64,000 nt of DNA from Phoronis australis (Eukaryota; Phoronida; Phoronidae): NCBI GenBank assembly GCA_002633005.1, contig NMRA01000039.1, forward strand, positions 427,225 to 491,224, written 5' to 3'. Positions 38,001 to 53,000 of the stretch are shown in pieces. The translations under genes were made by a program, and so were the position numbers. Positions within the stretch are counted from its first letter, which is position 1. Every line of letters starts with the position of its first letter. The notes below the pieces were generated by a model. It had not been told where the DNA came from and did no database searches. It was given only the letters and a program-made list of their open reading frames with translations.

Positions 38001-41000
38001 ACTGTTGAGCTGAACCATGCACAGAGACAGCTGGCTTGGAGATGTTGCCATGGCCACACACTGTCGCCATGCAGCCAAACCTTTGGGTATCTCCTCTTCC
38101 ATGGGGCTGGACTGGCCGCTGCCCGTGCTGTGGTTGGTCAGACTGATCTCTGGCCTGAAACAAAAGAGAGGTGCATTCATTCAAAGTTCAATTCTTGAAA
38201 AACATCTTTCAATTCTGTGTTTTCATATCCATGAGTTTTCCAGGATATAATTTTCATTTCCAAGATTTTTCAAAACAATTGCAAAGAGGTCCATAGGCGA
38301 AGAGTGAAAACACCTGAATCACCAACTAATCGGACACCTTAGTAAACCTTGCTCATCACTTTAAGGAGACACCAAAGTGCCCGTTCTATCGCAATAACCA
38401 TACATACGCTTTGTTGAGCGGTGGCTTCAGGTAGCGTCTCTCTATGTTCGTCTCCAACTTGGCCAGCCTCGTTCTGGCCACCTCCACGATGTACTGCTGA
38501 TGTTCGCCCGTCTTCTGCTCGTGATTGGAGATGAGAGTGAGACTGTCGTCACCAGACGCTTTCTCCGGCAACTTCCATCCCTGCGTAACAACACCATTTG
38601 AAACATGACTTTTACCCTGAGCATTAACAGAGGGAACAGCACTGGCAGATCCAGGATGCCACAAGGGGATGGGCTCTACCATGAATTTCAAAGGAATCAT
38701 GTCTTCTTAACCAGATGTTTTGGCCATGTCTAAAGGGTAGGGGGATGACGGGCCCTGGGACTCTCCCTAAATACACCCATGCAATTTAAGGCAAAGTCTC
38801 ATGCATAATGTATCTTCACCTCAAAGTAATCAGTTGCTTTGGTCTAGATAACTTTGTCTTTTCAAATTCTAAAACTGTTTGACCTCAACATTTTTGCTTC
38901 ATAAAAGCACGTCATTGAGTTTTACACATTTTCCAAAACTGGGACATCCCAGTTTACCACATTGTTCTGACACCTCTTTAACAACACCCTCCCTCAACCT
39001 TGACACGAGTGTCTATTCGGAAGGCCCCACTGCCGAATCCTCAACACAACCCACGCACAACTGGCTCAGCAAATATCTCAGAAATCCCCTTTCATGCTGA
39101 CCCTACCTTGACCTGTAGACTAGCATTGAACACTCTCTCTTCCAGCGATTCCACGTCGTCAAGTAACGACCTCTCCAGGTCATGAGCCACCTCCCTGTTC
39201 CAGCTTCCTCTCTTGTCCGGGGTGGGGGCACTGCACGCATTCTGTGAGATCTCACGGTCATTCGCTGTGATGTCAAGCTCCACCACTAGAGGGGGAAACA
39301 GTTGCAATGAGATACAACGGTAATTTTTCTCATGGCAGTTGTAAATGAACCACATTACATCAAAGAAATTAAGTTTTGAAATAAACCTCATCTGGTTGAA
39401 AAAAATTGACAGCTCATCATGATTGTTCAAAATGTAACTCACCAAGTCAGCTTATTAATTCCACTACGAACATAGTCTTGGGCAAAAACAAACTGTCAGA
39501 AATCAACTGTTCCATGAGTAAGGCACGCATCAAGTGCAGATCAACTTCATAACCATAAGTTGTCGAAATCAAACATTGCTTTTGACATTAAGTGGGTTAA
39601 ACCAGCTAGTAAATAAGAACAAGGGTACGTGCATTCAATTTACTAATCTGAAGGTTTCCTAATCCTTAGGGACCTACAGAAAAAATGTCCATGTGAATAG
39701 CTACATCAAACAATAGCCAACTATTTGTCGAAAGCACGGATTGATAGACTGTAGATCACAAACATTTAGCCCTCTGAGAGTTAAACAAATTATTCTGAAA
39801 CCATACGCAAGCACAATACTGATGGACTGAGACGCATCTTTTGTTTGCTTAGGACAATTGCTCTTACTTTCTTGACTACCCTTTCCACAGTGTTGGATGG
39901 CAAAGTCCATGTTCTTCTGGAAGTTTCTCTGCAAGTGTTTCTCACGGTAACCGCGTGAAAGCAGGCAGCGGAGAAGCGCCTTGAACTGGTTAGGATCGGT
40001 TATCCGCCACCAACCATTCTGCATTCCTAGTAAGGTAAAAGAGGGGTGTCTTTTACTGGCTGGTTTCCATAAAATGTCTTTCAGTGTATAAGTGAAAATG
40101 TAACCATGAACGGCAACCAGTGGGAGACCAGCTTCCTTGTAACAATGCTTCACAAATAAAAACTTGCCAGGTATTAATCATATGCAGATTTCAAAAAATG
40201 AGATCAATACCGTTTTCCTGCATTTTTAATAACCCTTTCACAGCTGTGGACCACAAAACTGGTTTAATATTTTTAATCTACTCTCGATACTACAGATCGC
40301 TGTATTGGAATCGAGTCCCACAGAAGTCAGATGCAACAGGAACTTGGATTGGAAGACATTTCCTGTGACATCTTCAAGGCATGTATAAAGTTGGCTTGCA
40401 CATTTTTTATGATTAGCCAAGGTGAAGTAATGATGTATTTACGGGCTTTTGAAACATAGCAGAACTTTGAGATCAGACTCACATCCTTTACATGCACTGT
40501 TCTTCAATTGGCAAGAATAACGATAATGTCACAAGCCAAGCTTAAATCCGTGAGATGCAGACGCAACGTCGCAAATTTTTGTAAGTTTTAATTCCAGTAT
40601 TAGACTCAAACTTGATCTGTTCTTCAAAAAGCTGCAGGAAATTTCTCTTAAACTACTTTACGCATGCATAGAGCCATTGAAAATTGGACTTGTATGTCTA
40701 GGGAAAAAGTTGCAATTAACAAAAGTATGTTGTTTACTAAGTTGTTATTACAGCGATTTGAGCTTTCATCTCCAATATTTAGATAAAAGGAAATAAAGAT
40801 ATAAGCTTCTGATACAATTGACTACGTATTACAAAGAACAAAACCTTTTTATTCAAACTCTTTGAAGGCACTGTCAGTTCCCAGTGACCATTTAAGCCGA
40901 CAACAAGCACCAATGGCACTGGACATACCTTGGGGAATAGGCAGTGGATCCTGGTGAAGGCTCTCCTGTGTCGGAGGTAGGTTTGTGCAGTCCATGCTGG

Positions 41001-44000
41001 ACTCAGATGGCGCCCGCGTGGAACTGGCATGACTTTGGTAGAAATACGGACTAGACGTCAACGGCAGCATGCCGTAGCCAAACGGCGAATTGTGCAGCTG
41101 GCCCATAGACACGGGCGAGAACATCTGGCCAGAAAAACCAAATGGTGGGAAACCCGAGACGTCTGCCTTAGACTTTTCAGCAGACGGCGGTACGCTGGTG
41201 ATGGACTGGTCGTCACAAGCTATCTTTGGGAGAATACTAAACCACTGAGCTTCATTAGCTGCACCCTGCTTTATGCCAGGCAAGTAGTATGGACTTAGGA
41301 AACTGCCATCGGAGCTTGTGTCCATTTTAGAGGACAGCTCAGTACTGTCCAATGTCTGATTAAGACTAATGTTTGTGGATTTTTTAGATTCCGGAGTCAC
41401 GGAGACTGTCTTGTTGTCGTGTCCAGGGGTCTCGGACTTGGAAGGTTTACGGTCGCTACCAGCTTCTTCGTTATTGCATTTAAGTACGTCGGCCATTTTG
41501 GAGGTAGTTGGAACTTTGAAGTCGGATCTTTCACCAGCAAGACTACTGTTGCACTTGAATAGTCCTTGATCATGTCCATTTATTATGACTTTGTCCTCGA
41601 TATGCGTCATCGAGTTGGACAAACTCTGTGATCTATCGAAGGAATTACATTCACTAGATTTGGAACCATTCTCAATTTTTACGTTTGTCATTGCAAGACG
41701 TTTATCGTCAACCCTGTTAGCTTCCACAGTACAATCTGCTGCACATTCTCCTCCAGAGGGGGACACTGAAGGCTTTTGCTCAACACATTCATCTTTACAC
41801 ACTTTAACGTCTGCTTTCTTTGGGGCAGTCTCATCGCATTTTTTCACTAGTTTAGACTCCAGATTGTCACTGCACACTCTTGCAGAGTCTACTGCCATTG
41901 CAACAGTTTCGCCATTTAAACCTTTATCGGCTGCGTCATTCGACTCCATTTTACAAACGGCAGCTTCGCACTTACTCTCTCCAGACTGACAACTCACTGC
42001 TTCAGATTTTCCACCAATAGGTCCAGATTCGGGTTTCCAGTCTGCAATTTCAGATTTACACACCTTCATCTCGATGTCGTACTCCTTTGTACTGTCCAGA
42101 GTTTCCTGTTCCGATTCCGGATTGAGCGTCAGATACTCTTGAACATCTCCAGACTCGACGCCCTCAACAAATATACCCCCCGCATGAGGCAGCACCCAGT
42201 AGCGTCGCTTGTAGCGATCCACGCCAAAATCGACGGCACGCAGCTTGCGACAGGCATCAAATACCTTGCTCCTGAACTGACCTTGTTGCTAAAAATAGCG
42301 TGTGACCATATTAAGATCATTGTCACTGGTTTTTACTAGTATGTATTTTATACAGTAACTATGATCAGGGTTCGTAAAGACAGCCTGTGAAAAAGTAGGA
42401 ATACTTTGACAAAAAAGTAGGAATACACATTTGATTAAAGTTGTATGAATCTGTATGAACATATTACGGATTAGATTGCTCAAATTTTTCACACTAGCTA
42501 TTTGTCATAATTCGATTGTTTTGATCAAGGTGGGTGTCATAAATGAGGAAATCCTACACTTATTCTTGGCCTTAGCACCTACCAGAAATTTCCAAATAGC
42601 CCACTCAAAAGTATGCCTATGAGCGTGTTTTCCGAAAATTTTCCAAAAGTACGCCAATGGGCGTATTTCCCATAACTGCATGTTTTGAAAATCAGATGGA
42701 TATTTCTAAAATACATAATACTGTAACATGTTTTGAGGTAAAATGTTGTTGATACTGACACGACATTATAGTTATTTAACTGAGACTGTGATTTCACTCA
42801 AATGTCTACCCTTCAATGAGATATCGGGTGACTTGGCAGGTACACAATCTTACTAGCACAATATGAAGGACAGTGTCCTGTCAAATGTGAAAAAAGCATG
42901 CATAAATAAAATTCTTACTCGTAAGCTACAACTACAGACATACATCAAAAAAACAAATTTATTTCAAACAGTTTCCGAAAAAAACTGCCCCCCTTTTCCA
43001 AAAATATGCCCAGGTGTACATTCAGTTAGGAAAAGTAGGAACTGTACAAACCCTGCATTATCTGTCATACTCCGTAACTAATCAGTAAAATACTGACCGT
43101 AGAGCAAATCTGAGGACGTTTACAAGTAAAATGAGCAGATACCCTACTCAATGACATAAACATTTTTGAAACGCTTCCAAACTCTTCACAAGTCATTTTA
43201 CAATTAGTGTCGCTCATGCAGAGAGAGACACATGTCAAATTGGTATGAAGTAGGCAATAATATAAACAATTTTATACCACAATATTAGCCTCGAATGGCA
43301 TATACAATTGTGTAATAACCCATAAAGGTATCACACTAGTGATACCGGGGTGGACACCAAAAACAAGATTTGAAAACAGGAAAAATGGCCACTAGGTGGT
43401 GTAAAATATCTCAATTCCATCCAAAAACAGGAAGATAGCGTCATCACACCAACAGTTGCCTATATATAGAATTTTATGAAAATCTGTTGAGGACCTTTGA
43501 AGATACTGAGTTAAACGTAAAAAACTACAAGAGCAACGCAGAGCGTTGAAATGCACCCACATTTGCACCGTATACGGTATCCTTCTAGGGTTGTTTATTG
43601 GTACCATAAATTGGCCAGTAGAGGGCATATATGTAGTATGTTGTACTTTGCAAAATGGAAAGGCATGGTCATTGTCTCCTCAATAGGCTAGGGGCAAAAT
43701 GTGAGTGATTTTCATAATACAAGCACATCCTATACATCAGTTGCTTAAAGCACCACAGAAACATAGAATTAAAAACAAATTTACCAACATACGAGATTAG
43801 CACAGCATTCGAATGCGAAAAACAAATTTCTACTTGGAACTTTTCCTTCATAGTCACGAAGTAACACAAAGTATACACCTGAAGACCTATGAAAATACAG
43901 AGGTCAACATAAAACACTTAAATTGCCACTAGAGGCATACTGGTAGTCAGAATCATCCTAAAGTCGTCATCGTCTGTTGTCAACAACACATAAATACACT

Positions 44001-47000
44001 TGCTAAATTTAGTAAAGATCCTGCAAATGGTTTGGAAGAAACAGCCATGGGTGCAAAAAAAAACTGCCACTAGGAGGCGCCACAGTAATCAAAGTCATGG
44101 GAACTTCAGCGTCAACCGTCCTCTTCATAGTAAGAACATACATGCCAATTTTCACAATCATACTTAGAGCGGTTTGGTTGATAGAGGGGTGGACGCCAAA
44201 AAACAGACTCAAAAACAGTAAAAATGGCCACTGGGTGTCACAAACTAGGTCGTATCCATCCGAAAACAGTAGGATAGTGTCATCGCACTAATAGGTGCCT
44301 ACATACCAAATTTCATGAAAATCCGTTAAGGACTTGTGAAGATACAGAGGTAAATGTAAAAAAATAAAATTGCCACTAGGGGACACACTGGTAGGCAGAT
44401 CCGTCCAAAAGTCGTCATCGTCTGTTGTTAACATCATATAAATACACTTATTAAATTTCGTAAAGATCCTGCGAACGGTTTAGGAGATACAGCCATAGGC
44501 GCAAAAAAAAAAAAAAACTGCCATTAGGAGGTGCCACAGTAGTCCAAATCGTCTGAAAATCATTGTCAGCTGTCTCCTTTATAGTAAGCACATACATGCC
44601 AATTTTCACAATCATCCTTTGAGCGGTTTGGTTGATAGAGGGGTGGACGCAAAAAAACAGACTCAAAAACAGTGAAAATGGCCACTAAGTGGCGCAAACT
44701 ACGTCGGATCCATCCGAAAACGGGAGGATAGCGTCATCTCACTAATAGGTGCCTACATACCAAACTTCATGAAAATCCGTTCAGGACTTTTGAAGATACA
44801 ATGGTAAGCGTAAAAAACTAAAATTGCCACTAGGGGGCACACCGGTAGTCGGATCTGTCCGAAAGTTCGCTCATGCCGTCCTATTCATGAACGGAACATA
44901 TATGACAAATTTCATGAATGTATGTCAAAGGATTTTGGAGATAGAGCAGCGGACGCCGGACTGACGCCATCCAGACGGACAGAGATGACGGCATAATGCG
45001 TTCACATATAAATATGTGGGCGCATAATAAAAAGTAAATTGCCATTACATTGAAACAAAATAATGCTCTGCAACCCTTGACTACCCTCAAAAGTTTCGAG
45101 GAAAATTTGAAAACTCCTTTCCAAGTCTGCTAAATTGGCAAGCGTAACCTACTTTTATAGCAGCAATTGTGGGAAAAGGCAACCCACAAAGGACTGTAAT
45201 ATCCAATCTGTGAGACAGGGTGTATGATTTTTTAGTGGATTCCTGTCTTTATCTTTCAAGATTGACAGCAATGGTCCATTAGCAGGTGACATAACAAGGA
45301 TTGGATGAAATCATCAACACAGTGTTGAGTATCCTTTCAATAGAATATGAATGTATACACATACCTTGGATAATTTTTCAATTTTCTTTTCAAGCTCTTC
45401 AACTGGCATTGAAGCATTCTCCTAAAAATTCAAATTCGTCACTTTCATAATTATGGAAACATTCCCCTTTGCTTTCATTCGCAGCATTCTTTCAAACATA
45501 AATTACATGACGTTCTACAGCAAGAGGCAACAGGTTAGATTGTGAATAACTCGTGGAGTTCACCGACAAAATCGTCAATTCCTTGTAAACATTTTGCCTT
45601 TAATATTAAAATTTCCACATTTAATAAAGTCTTACGGCCAACAGAACAACTAATTGTTCATTTACACAGTACATAACTTCCAATCCATCAGCTAAGACGT
45701 CCTGTGGCCGGAATGCCATGAATGAATAGCGTCACGTGACCCTACCTCTCCGTCAGACATGGCCCCGTCTGCTCCACTCTCGTGTCCACTTTCATCCTCC
45801 TCGTCATCACTGGCCTGTTTACTGCTCAATGCGGTCATTGCACTGTTGCTGTCGTCGCGCGGTGGCGACGGTTTGGCTATCAACGGCTTATTAATCTTCT
45901 TAGCATGGACGGCCTTCAGACTGAAGCAGAATTATCATAGGTTAGTCACCGCGGTTATTTTATTCACAAAATTAAAAACAAAACTTTCACATTTAAAACA
46001 TTTTGAACTGCTCAGGGCTCCCAAAATCCACAACTAGAAAGTAGGCCACTCATCCCAACAAAATCGGTACAAAAAATTTTACTTACCNCAATTTTCTTTT
46101 CAAGCTCTTCAACTGGCATTGAAGCATTCTCCTAAAAATTCAAATTCGTCACTTTCATAATTATGGAAACATTCCCCTTTGCTTTCATTCGCAGCATTCT
46201 TTCAAACATAAATTACATGACGTTCTACAGCAAGAGGCAACAGGTTAGATTGTGAATAACTCGTGGAGTTCACCGACAAAATCGTCAATTCCTTGTAAAC
46301 ATTTTGCCTTTAATATTAAAATTTCCACATTTAATAAAGTCTTACGGCCAACAGAACAACTAATTGTTCATTTACACAGTACATAACTTCCAATCCATCA
46401 GCTAAGACGTCCTGTGGCCGGAATGCCATGAATGAATAGCGTCACGTGACCCTACCTCTCCGTCAGACATGGCCCCGTCTGCTCCACTCTCGTGTCCACT
46501 TTCATCCTCCTCGTCATCACTGGCCTGTTTACTGCTCAATGCGGTCATTGCACTGTTGCTGTCATCGCGCGGTGGCGACGGTTTGGCTATCAACGGCTTA
46601 TTAATCTTCTTAGCATGGACGGCCTTCAGACTGAAGCAGAATTATCATAGGTTAGTTACCGCGGTTATTTTATTCACAAAATTTAAAAAAAACTTTCACA
46701 TTTAAAACATTTTGAACTGCTCAGGGCTCCCAAAATCCACAACTAGAAGTAGGCCACTCATCTCAACAAAATCGGTTCAGAAAATTTTACTTACCAAAGT
46801 AAACTTTGCAGTATGTCACCAAGAAAAACACGGATTTCCACATTTTTCTCTATTTACGAGTACAAATAAGTTATTAACTTTTACAGCTTCCCTTCAAAAC
46901 AATTACAGTCGTGCACAAAAACGATTTTTCGTGAGTCACACACAGTAACTGATGTTTTTCAATTGACTTGCCTTATGGGTTATTATTAGATAAAGTATGT

Positions 47001-50000
47001 GTGTATGTGTTAGTGGTTGAGCTGTGTAGCCAGCCTGTAATGAATTGGGCTTCAAGTCTTCTTGGGCCGCAAGTCTACCGGGCCGCAAGTCTACCTGGGC
47101 CGCAAGTCTACCTGGGCCGCAAGTCTACTTGGGCAGCAAGTCTACTTGGGCGGAAAGTCTACTTGGGCCGCAAGTCTACTTGGGCCGCAAATCTACTTGG
47201 GCTGAAACACGTGACAATGTCCGAAGGAAAAGGACAAATATGGCTGTAGGCTGAGAGTTAAACTTTATTAGCAGGACTTGTACTCTCTAGTTTAAATGAA
47301 GTGTTATCTTAGTGTAGGTCACAGAATATCATTTCAAGCAATGTCGCAGACACACAGCTACTTATAACTATTTATAACTATTTATAACTATTTATAACTA
47401 TTTATAACTATTTATAACTATTTATAACTATTTATAACTATTTATAACTGCTCTAACTAAGCCAATTTCCTCCCATCAACATGTCAAGAATTATTTTAAG
47501 GGGACACAAGTCATAAAGTACACTTACTTTCGAAGTTTTCCCTCAACGGACCACTTGTCCTTGCGCAGGTTGGATATATTCTCTATACTTTCCTCGATCT
47601 CCCCAGTGACTGTGTTGCTACACAACAGCTCATTACACAGGAAGGCAAGGCAAGATGACTTGTCCGTGGCATTCAGGGCTTGGAACGGAATCGTCCGCAG
47701 GCGGGTCGAGAGCTGGAGAGAACAAAATGACAAGTGACACAATGGATGACCACACTACAAACGTAGCTACTGTTTCTCCAAATACCAGGAAATTAGTTAA
47801 ACTCACAACAACATGCTAATAAAAAATATTTTGTTTTCAACCTATTCCTTTGCCCCATAAGTGCAGATTGCACTTCCTGTTAGATTATCAAATATGAAAA
47901 TTAGGTGACCTCAGGATTAACTTTCAGGACATACTATAGCTTGCACACTCTATACATTTTACAACAACAATCAAATTCGTAGAATGAATATTCCAAAATT
48001 ACTGGTTATAGCACTAAATTCACCTTGTTTAGTTATACAGTAATTTTAAAATAAACTGGATAGCCACAAAGTTTCGGTAAACAAAATCACATCTAAGTAT
48101 CCATTTCTTGCTGGATACAACCTGTTTCCATTCTGGCTGAATCTCCACAAAATAGCGACGTGTTTTGCTCCACGTACTTAACACTGCAATAATGCGTCCA
48201 TTCACTAATTAAACAATAAGTGGCTAGGCAGAGTAACATCACATCACACTCTTAAGGTCGACAAAAATGACAAATACGACAAGCGCTCGAATAAACTGTC
48301 GACTGAAACCAACAAGGAGTGTCAAAGTGTGTCTCGTTTATTTTCGAAAACTGCCGAAAGTTTTGGAGGCATATAACAAATTTTCCAAACATTAACCTCA
48401 TCAGCCTTTCCATTCCTGGCTTCCATGAAAATCCTCAGAACCTCGGAGACGTTGTCATCGTTGATATCTACATCCCCAATCTTCTGGTTGAGTTTAGTCG
48501 TCGCCTGCAAGAAGAAATACATTGCAAAAATATAAGACTGGTGACTGACCATGACATGTAATGGAACAGAATTTGATAACAACCCATGGAGAATAGAGTT
48601 GACACGTTTCAAGGAACACTGATTGCAGTCTTAGGCAATGAAAATTTACACACTTTTAGAGCAAAAGCCTTGACAGTGTCAATGAATTAAAGCAGATGCC
48701 AACAGTTTAGTGATGTCTTCACTGTAAGTGGCCGTGAACCGTACATGTATTTTTACTGTACTGCTCTCCTAACTATTTCTGCAACATTTAGTGGTCACCC
48801 AGTCGGTGTACCTACAATTCTGTATTACATTTTACTGCGCTATCATGGTGACCAGTTAAACGCAGATGTGACCACCTCAAGTTCGTCATCGTGTTTACGC
48901 GGTGAAATGGATCGTAGAAATGAAACTTACGATCATGATGTCATTCCAAAATGTTTCACATGATTAATTACAGAAATGGAAACATTAATTAACATTGAAG
49001 CATGTCTGACAGAAGATTTGGCTAATTTGTACATATACCAAAATAATATCAAATCCATTTGTCTAACCCTTTAAAGAATGCCTGTCCACAGTAAATCCAG
49101 ATATAATGCTTCTTAGCATTTTCTAGGTTCAACTCTTGTTATTGTACATAGTGTTTTTTGTAATAAACATTATAAAAAAATCAGTAAATCCAAACAGCTA
49201 TACCAGCAGGTTCATCATATCCACCAAATTCGGGTTAAGTGCTCCAGTAAAAAACAAAAGCCAAGTCAGTTTGGACATCCTGTACCTCACAAGCCCCACA
49301 AAACCCACGAGTACCGCCTACCTCCTTTGGGTTGGGTACGCCGGGATCATCGATGGCCAACTTCAACATCTGGGCCAGTAGAGTCATCAGGTCCTCTACG
49401 TGATCCTCTTCATTCAACAGCCCCAGTTGGAGCGAGTTCAGACTAGGCACCACGTCATCATCCAGGTCCAGCGCGTCACCAAAGTTGTGAAGGAACTCCA
49501 GTGTCATGAGGGCGTCGGCGAACGCCCGGCCCGCCAATTTGACTCCCGGGATGCGATCCAGCTTGGGAAGGTCCTGTTAGCAACAACGGAGAGAATGATG
49601 CTATGAAGAGTTCAACGTAAAACAGCATCAGTAAGCAGATGGTAATGATCCCTCTCAACAGTATTCTCTTGGATTAATAGCCAGGACATTTATACAGTGT
49701 GGACATTAAAGTCAGCAACAGCATATACGTTTAAGAGTCTACAACCCGCTTTCTGTCCAAGAAGCTAATTTTTGACAAAGGCCACCTACCATGATAAAAT
49801 TGGTGTCAACAAGATCAGTGCTCAATAAATGAAAGTGCTTTCCGGGTTTATTAATGACTGACAGACAGCTATTCCTTGATGCTCGGTACAAAAACGACAC
49901 GAAGTGACAAGCCAATTTGCAGAGCCTGGTTTCGAAGAACAATTGCTTCTCTTTCGAGACCCCAAAATCACCTCCAGTTTGACTAAGGAACAATTTGAAT

Positions 50001-53000
50001 TTCAAAATAGTAAACCAATGACAGCATACAAACAATGAATGGCTTGTGAACAAAAAATGAGCAAATTCGGCGCTTCCTGAGAAATTCTTCACCGAAAAGC
50101 AGTTGTATTCACTGAATACGAAGACATCCACAAGAGGTCGCCACATGCTCACCTTGCAGTCCTTGACCCTAAGATCGTCAACGGGTCTCTTCATCTCGTA
50201 CGCCATCTGAATCTCCAGCCGTCGCTGCTCCATTTTTTTCTCCCGCAACAAAACTCGCTCACGATTTTTCTCCTCGCGCATCCGTTCACGCTCCTGTAAA
50301 ATATTTCAATGGCCAATTAAATTTTGTTTCTTAAACATTCATTTGATAGCAGAACCGTGAACACACTTCACTTATTACACTTAATCTAGTCGTTCACGCG
50401 ACAAAATACTTTTCGTTTGATCGGCAGGTGGAAAAGGACAAACTGTCACATCTGTTCAATAGACTACTCATCAACATTGGTTAATTAAAAATCACCAGGA
50501 GAGCCTGAAATATCAAAGCAAAATGTCACACCATTCAACTAATATCCTATGCCACAATGTATTCACTGCAATCCTGTACCCACCTCTAACTTCTTGCGGG
50601 CCTCCAAAGCTTTCAGCAGCAGTAAATGTTGACGCCTTCTTTCACGTTCCTGTTGATAAATAAAACACAAAACTGAATAACCAAGTTCACGTTTGGTTCT
50701 CAAACTGCAAGTCTCTAAAAATAATGTAATCATACCACATAGCGTGATGTCCTGTCACATTTCACCAAATAACCTTTTTAATTGTCCACTTTCAACCGTC
50801 ACAAGTATGTAATGTATGAAGACTCGATGGCAGAAAAAAATCGATGCTTAACAAACATGGCATAGTCATCTATAATCCATTTTTTGTGATTTTTTTCTTT
50901 GAACATTAATTCCCAAAAGATTGTATCAATTCACAAGGAACCATACGTGTCTGACGTCTGTTTATCCTCAAACAACAGCAATATCAGCCATCAATGTCCC
51001 ATTGCAAGTCTTCATTTTGACAGCAACATCTCTGTTAGTCAAAGAAATTCCAAAATACGATTCCCTCGGCCATAGGCCGCAAAATAAATAAGCATAATGT
51101 ACAAAATCTGACATGAGCTGACACAGAACTTAAGAGAAATCAATGCTCAAAGATAAGAAAAAAATGAAAACTGCCAATAAACATATTCACGACATAACTG
51201 AAATCAATTCAAGATGATGCAAATAACTGGTGCATAAATAATGTGTTAATTAAAAGACATGTAACTGAGAGCAATGAGAAATACATAATTATAAAACATG
51301 AAAACTTGATTTTTGAACCAAAAATCCATGAAACTTGAGAACAAGATTTAAATTATTTAAGAAGGAACTGATAGGAATACTCTATAACTTAAAGAAACTG
51401 GTGTACCAGTCACTTACATGGATACAACATCTTGATAACCAGTTTTCTTCACTGAATAATGGTCATCAAACTGGTTCTCAAAATCTGGGACCCATATAAC
51501 TATTGTTGAGAAATGAACGACATGTTCTTTTAAGGAACGATTCGATAATTACAGAAAGAGACAACACGACACTGGAGAAAGCAATGCCATAGTTCACAGG
51601 AAATAAAATAAGATCAACATATAATTAACATATAATTAACATATAATTAAAGCACTAACACTACAAGACCTGGGAGCACTGAGTTACTAATAATGCATAA
51701 CAGACTAGAGAAACTCAAGAATTCTAAGTCTACAAAGCATTCCAAAGTATTTTCAAACTGTCTGTGGCGTGGCGAATTCAACAAAACAGGCTTAATGAAG
51801 ATACGGGACTGACAAAAACGATGAATAGTTCACAAGGTCATACACCTTCAAAGGAAAGAAAATGACGTGACGGCGTCAAGACACCTTTCGGCTTCTAGAT
51901 ATTCCAAAGAAATCATTCGACATTTCAGTGGATCTTCAAAGCACAAGTTGTTTGCCATGCAACATATACTGGGCATGCATAGGGTTCTGTAAAATTAATG
52001 TTTTTTGGTCAGATTTTAGGTCCAAACATTTCACCAGAAGAAAACTAGTAGTTCAAAGTTTTTGCTTGCCTGGACTTCAAAAAATGTAGATGAAAACTTA
52101 GTACAGAAAACTACAGTTAGTCAGATTCCAGTGCCTACAACTCAAGAACTATTATCATGGATAAAAGAGCATTCATTTGATTCGTGCCTATTTTTGGTTT
52201 TAACTGCATCAACACTGTAATGGCGTCTATAACATGATACAGTAAAACTCCCAGAAGTCGTATCTAATTGGACTAAGCGATCTTACCCAATGACGGGCTG
52301 AGTACACGAACTAGAGCCATCGTACCATGAAACTTGTCCATGTTAACAGCACAAGATCTAAGCTAAGTTATTGCGGACTCAAGAAAATTTCCATACTAGG
52401 CTAATTTCCACACATTTAATCTCCGAAATGGCAGATCAGATTCATATGAAAATTTTACACACTATGCTTTATGCAATAATCTCCAGAAGGTATTAGGTAT
52501 TGTTTTTAAAATTAATTGGTATTTTCTAATATTTTTCAGCACAATGCACAGATCTGTCAATAAGGTGCCACATAACCCGACTGGAAGGAGTTTTTACTGA
52601 ACGCATACTTCACAATAAAACACAGCTGCACTACAGCATACTACAGGAAGAAACGATAACTGAGTGGGGAAAAGCTAGTCCTGGGATGCATTCCGTAACA
52701 CGAGACAGGGTTCTTAAGGAGTTTTACACGATCACATAAGATCACATCAAGTGTATAACTAAGCCTCATTAGCATAAACCCGTAAACTGATCACCGCTTT
52801 ACGTGATTGGATGGTCAGGCTAGAATGTTGGATTATGGGAGGAAACTTCCCATGAAATTCACTATTGCCACAATTGTTTGGCATGTGACTAGCATTACGG
52901 AACGCACCCCGGACAGAGCAGCCAATGAGAACAACATCTGAGTACGTACCAATCCAACCATGAGTAACATGTGTTTACGACGCTCACGTTCCTAGGCAGC

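Larger units (their letters stand above)
45379..46795. repeat. 709-bp tandem duplication joined at an n
   Basis: 45379-46087 and 46089-46795 are nearly identical, with only a few substitutions and 1-2 bp indels, separated by one n at 46088. Each copy holds BAZ2 exon 12; exon 13 is whole only in the first. The pattern fits two overlapping contig ends (or alleles) left unmerged. Confidence 0.9.

Noticed and set aside
41585..41989. Plus-strand 134-aa ORF
   Set aside because: Lies wholly opposite BAZ2 exon 14 and has no features of its own.
47045..47254. ORFs with repeated GRKSTWAAS/LGPQVYLG peptides
   Set aside because: Products of the 17-bp minisatellite in a BAZ2 intron.
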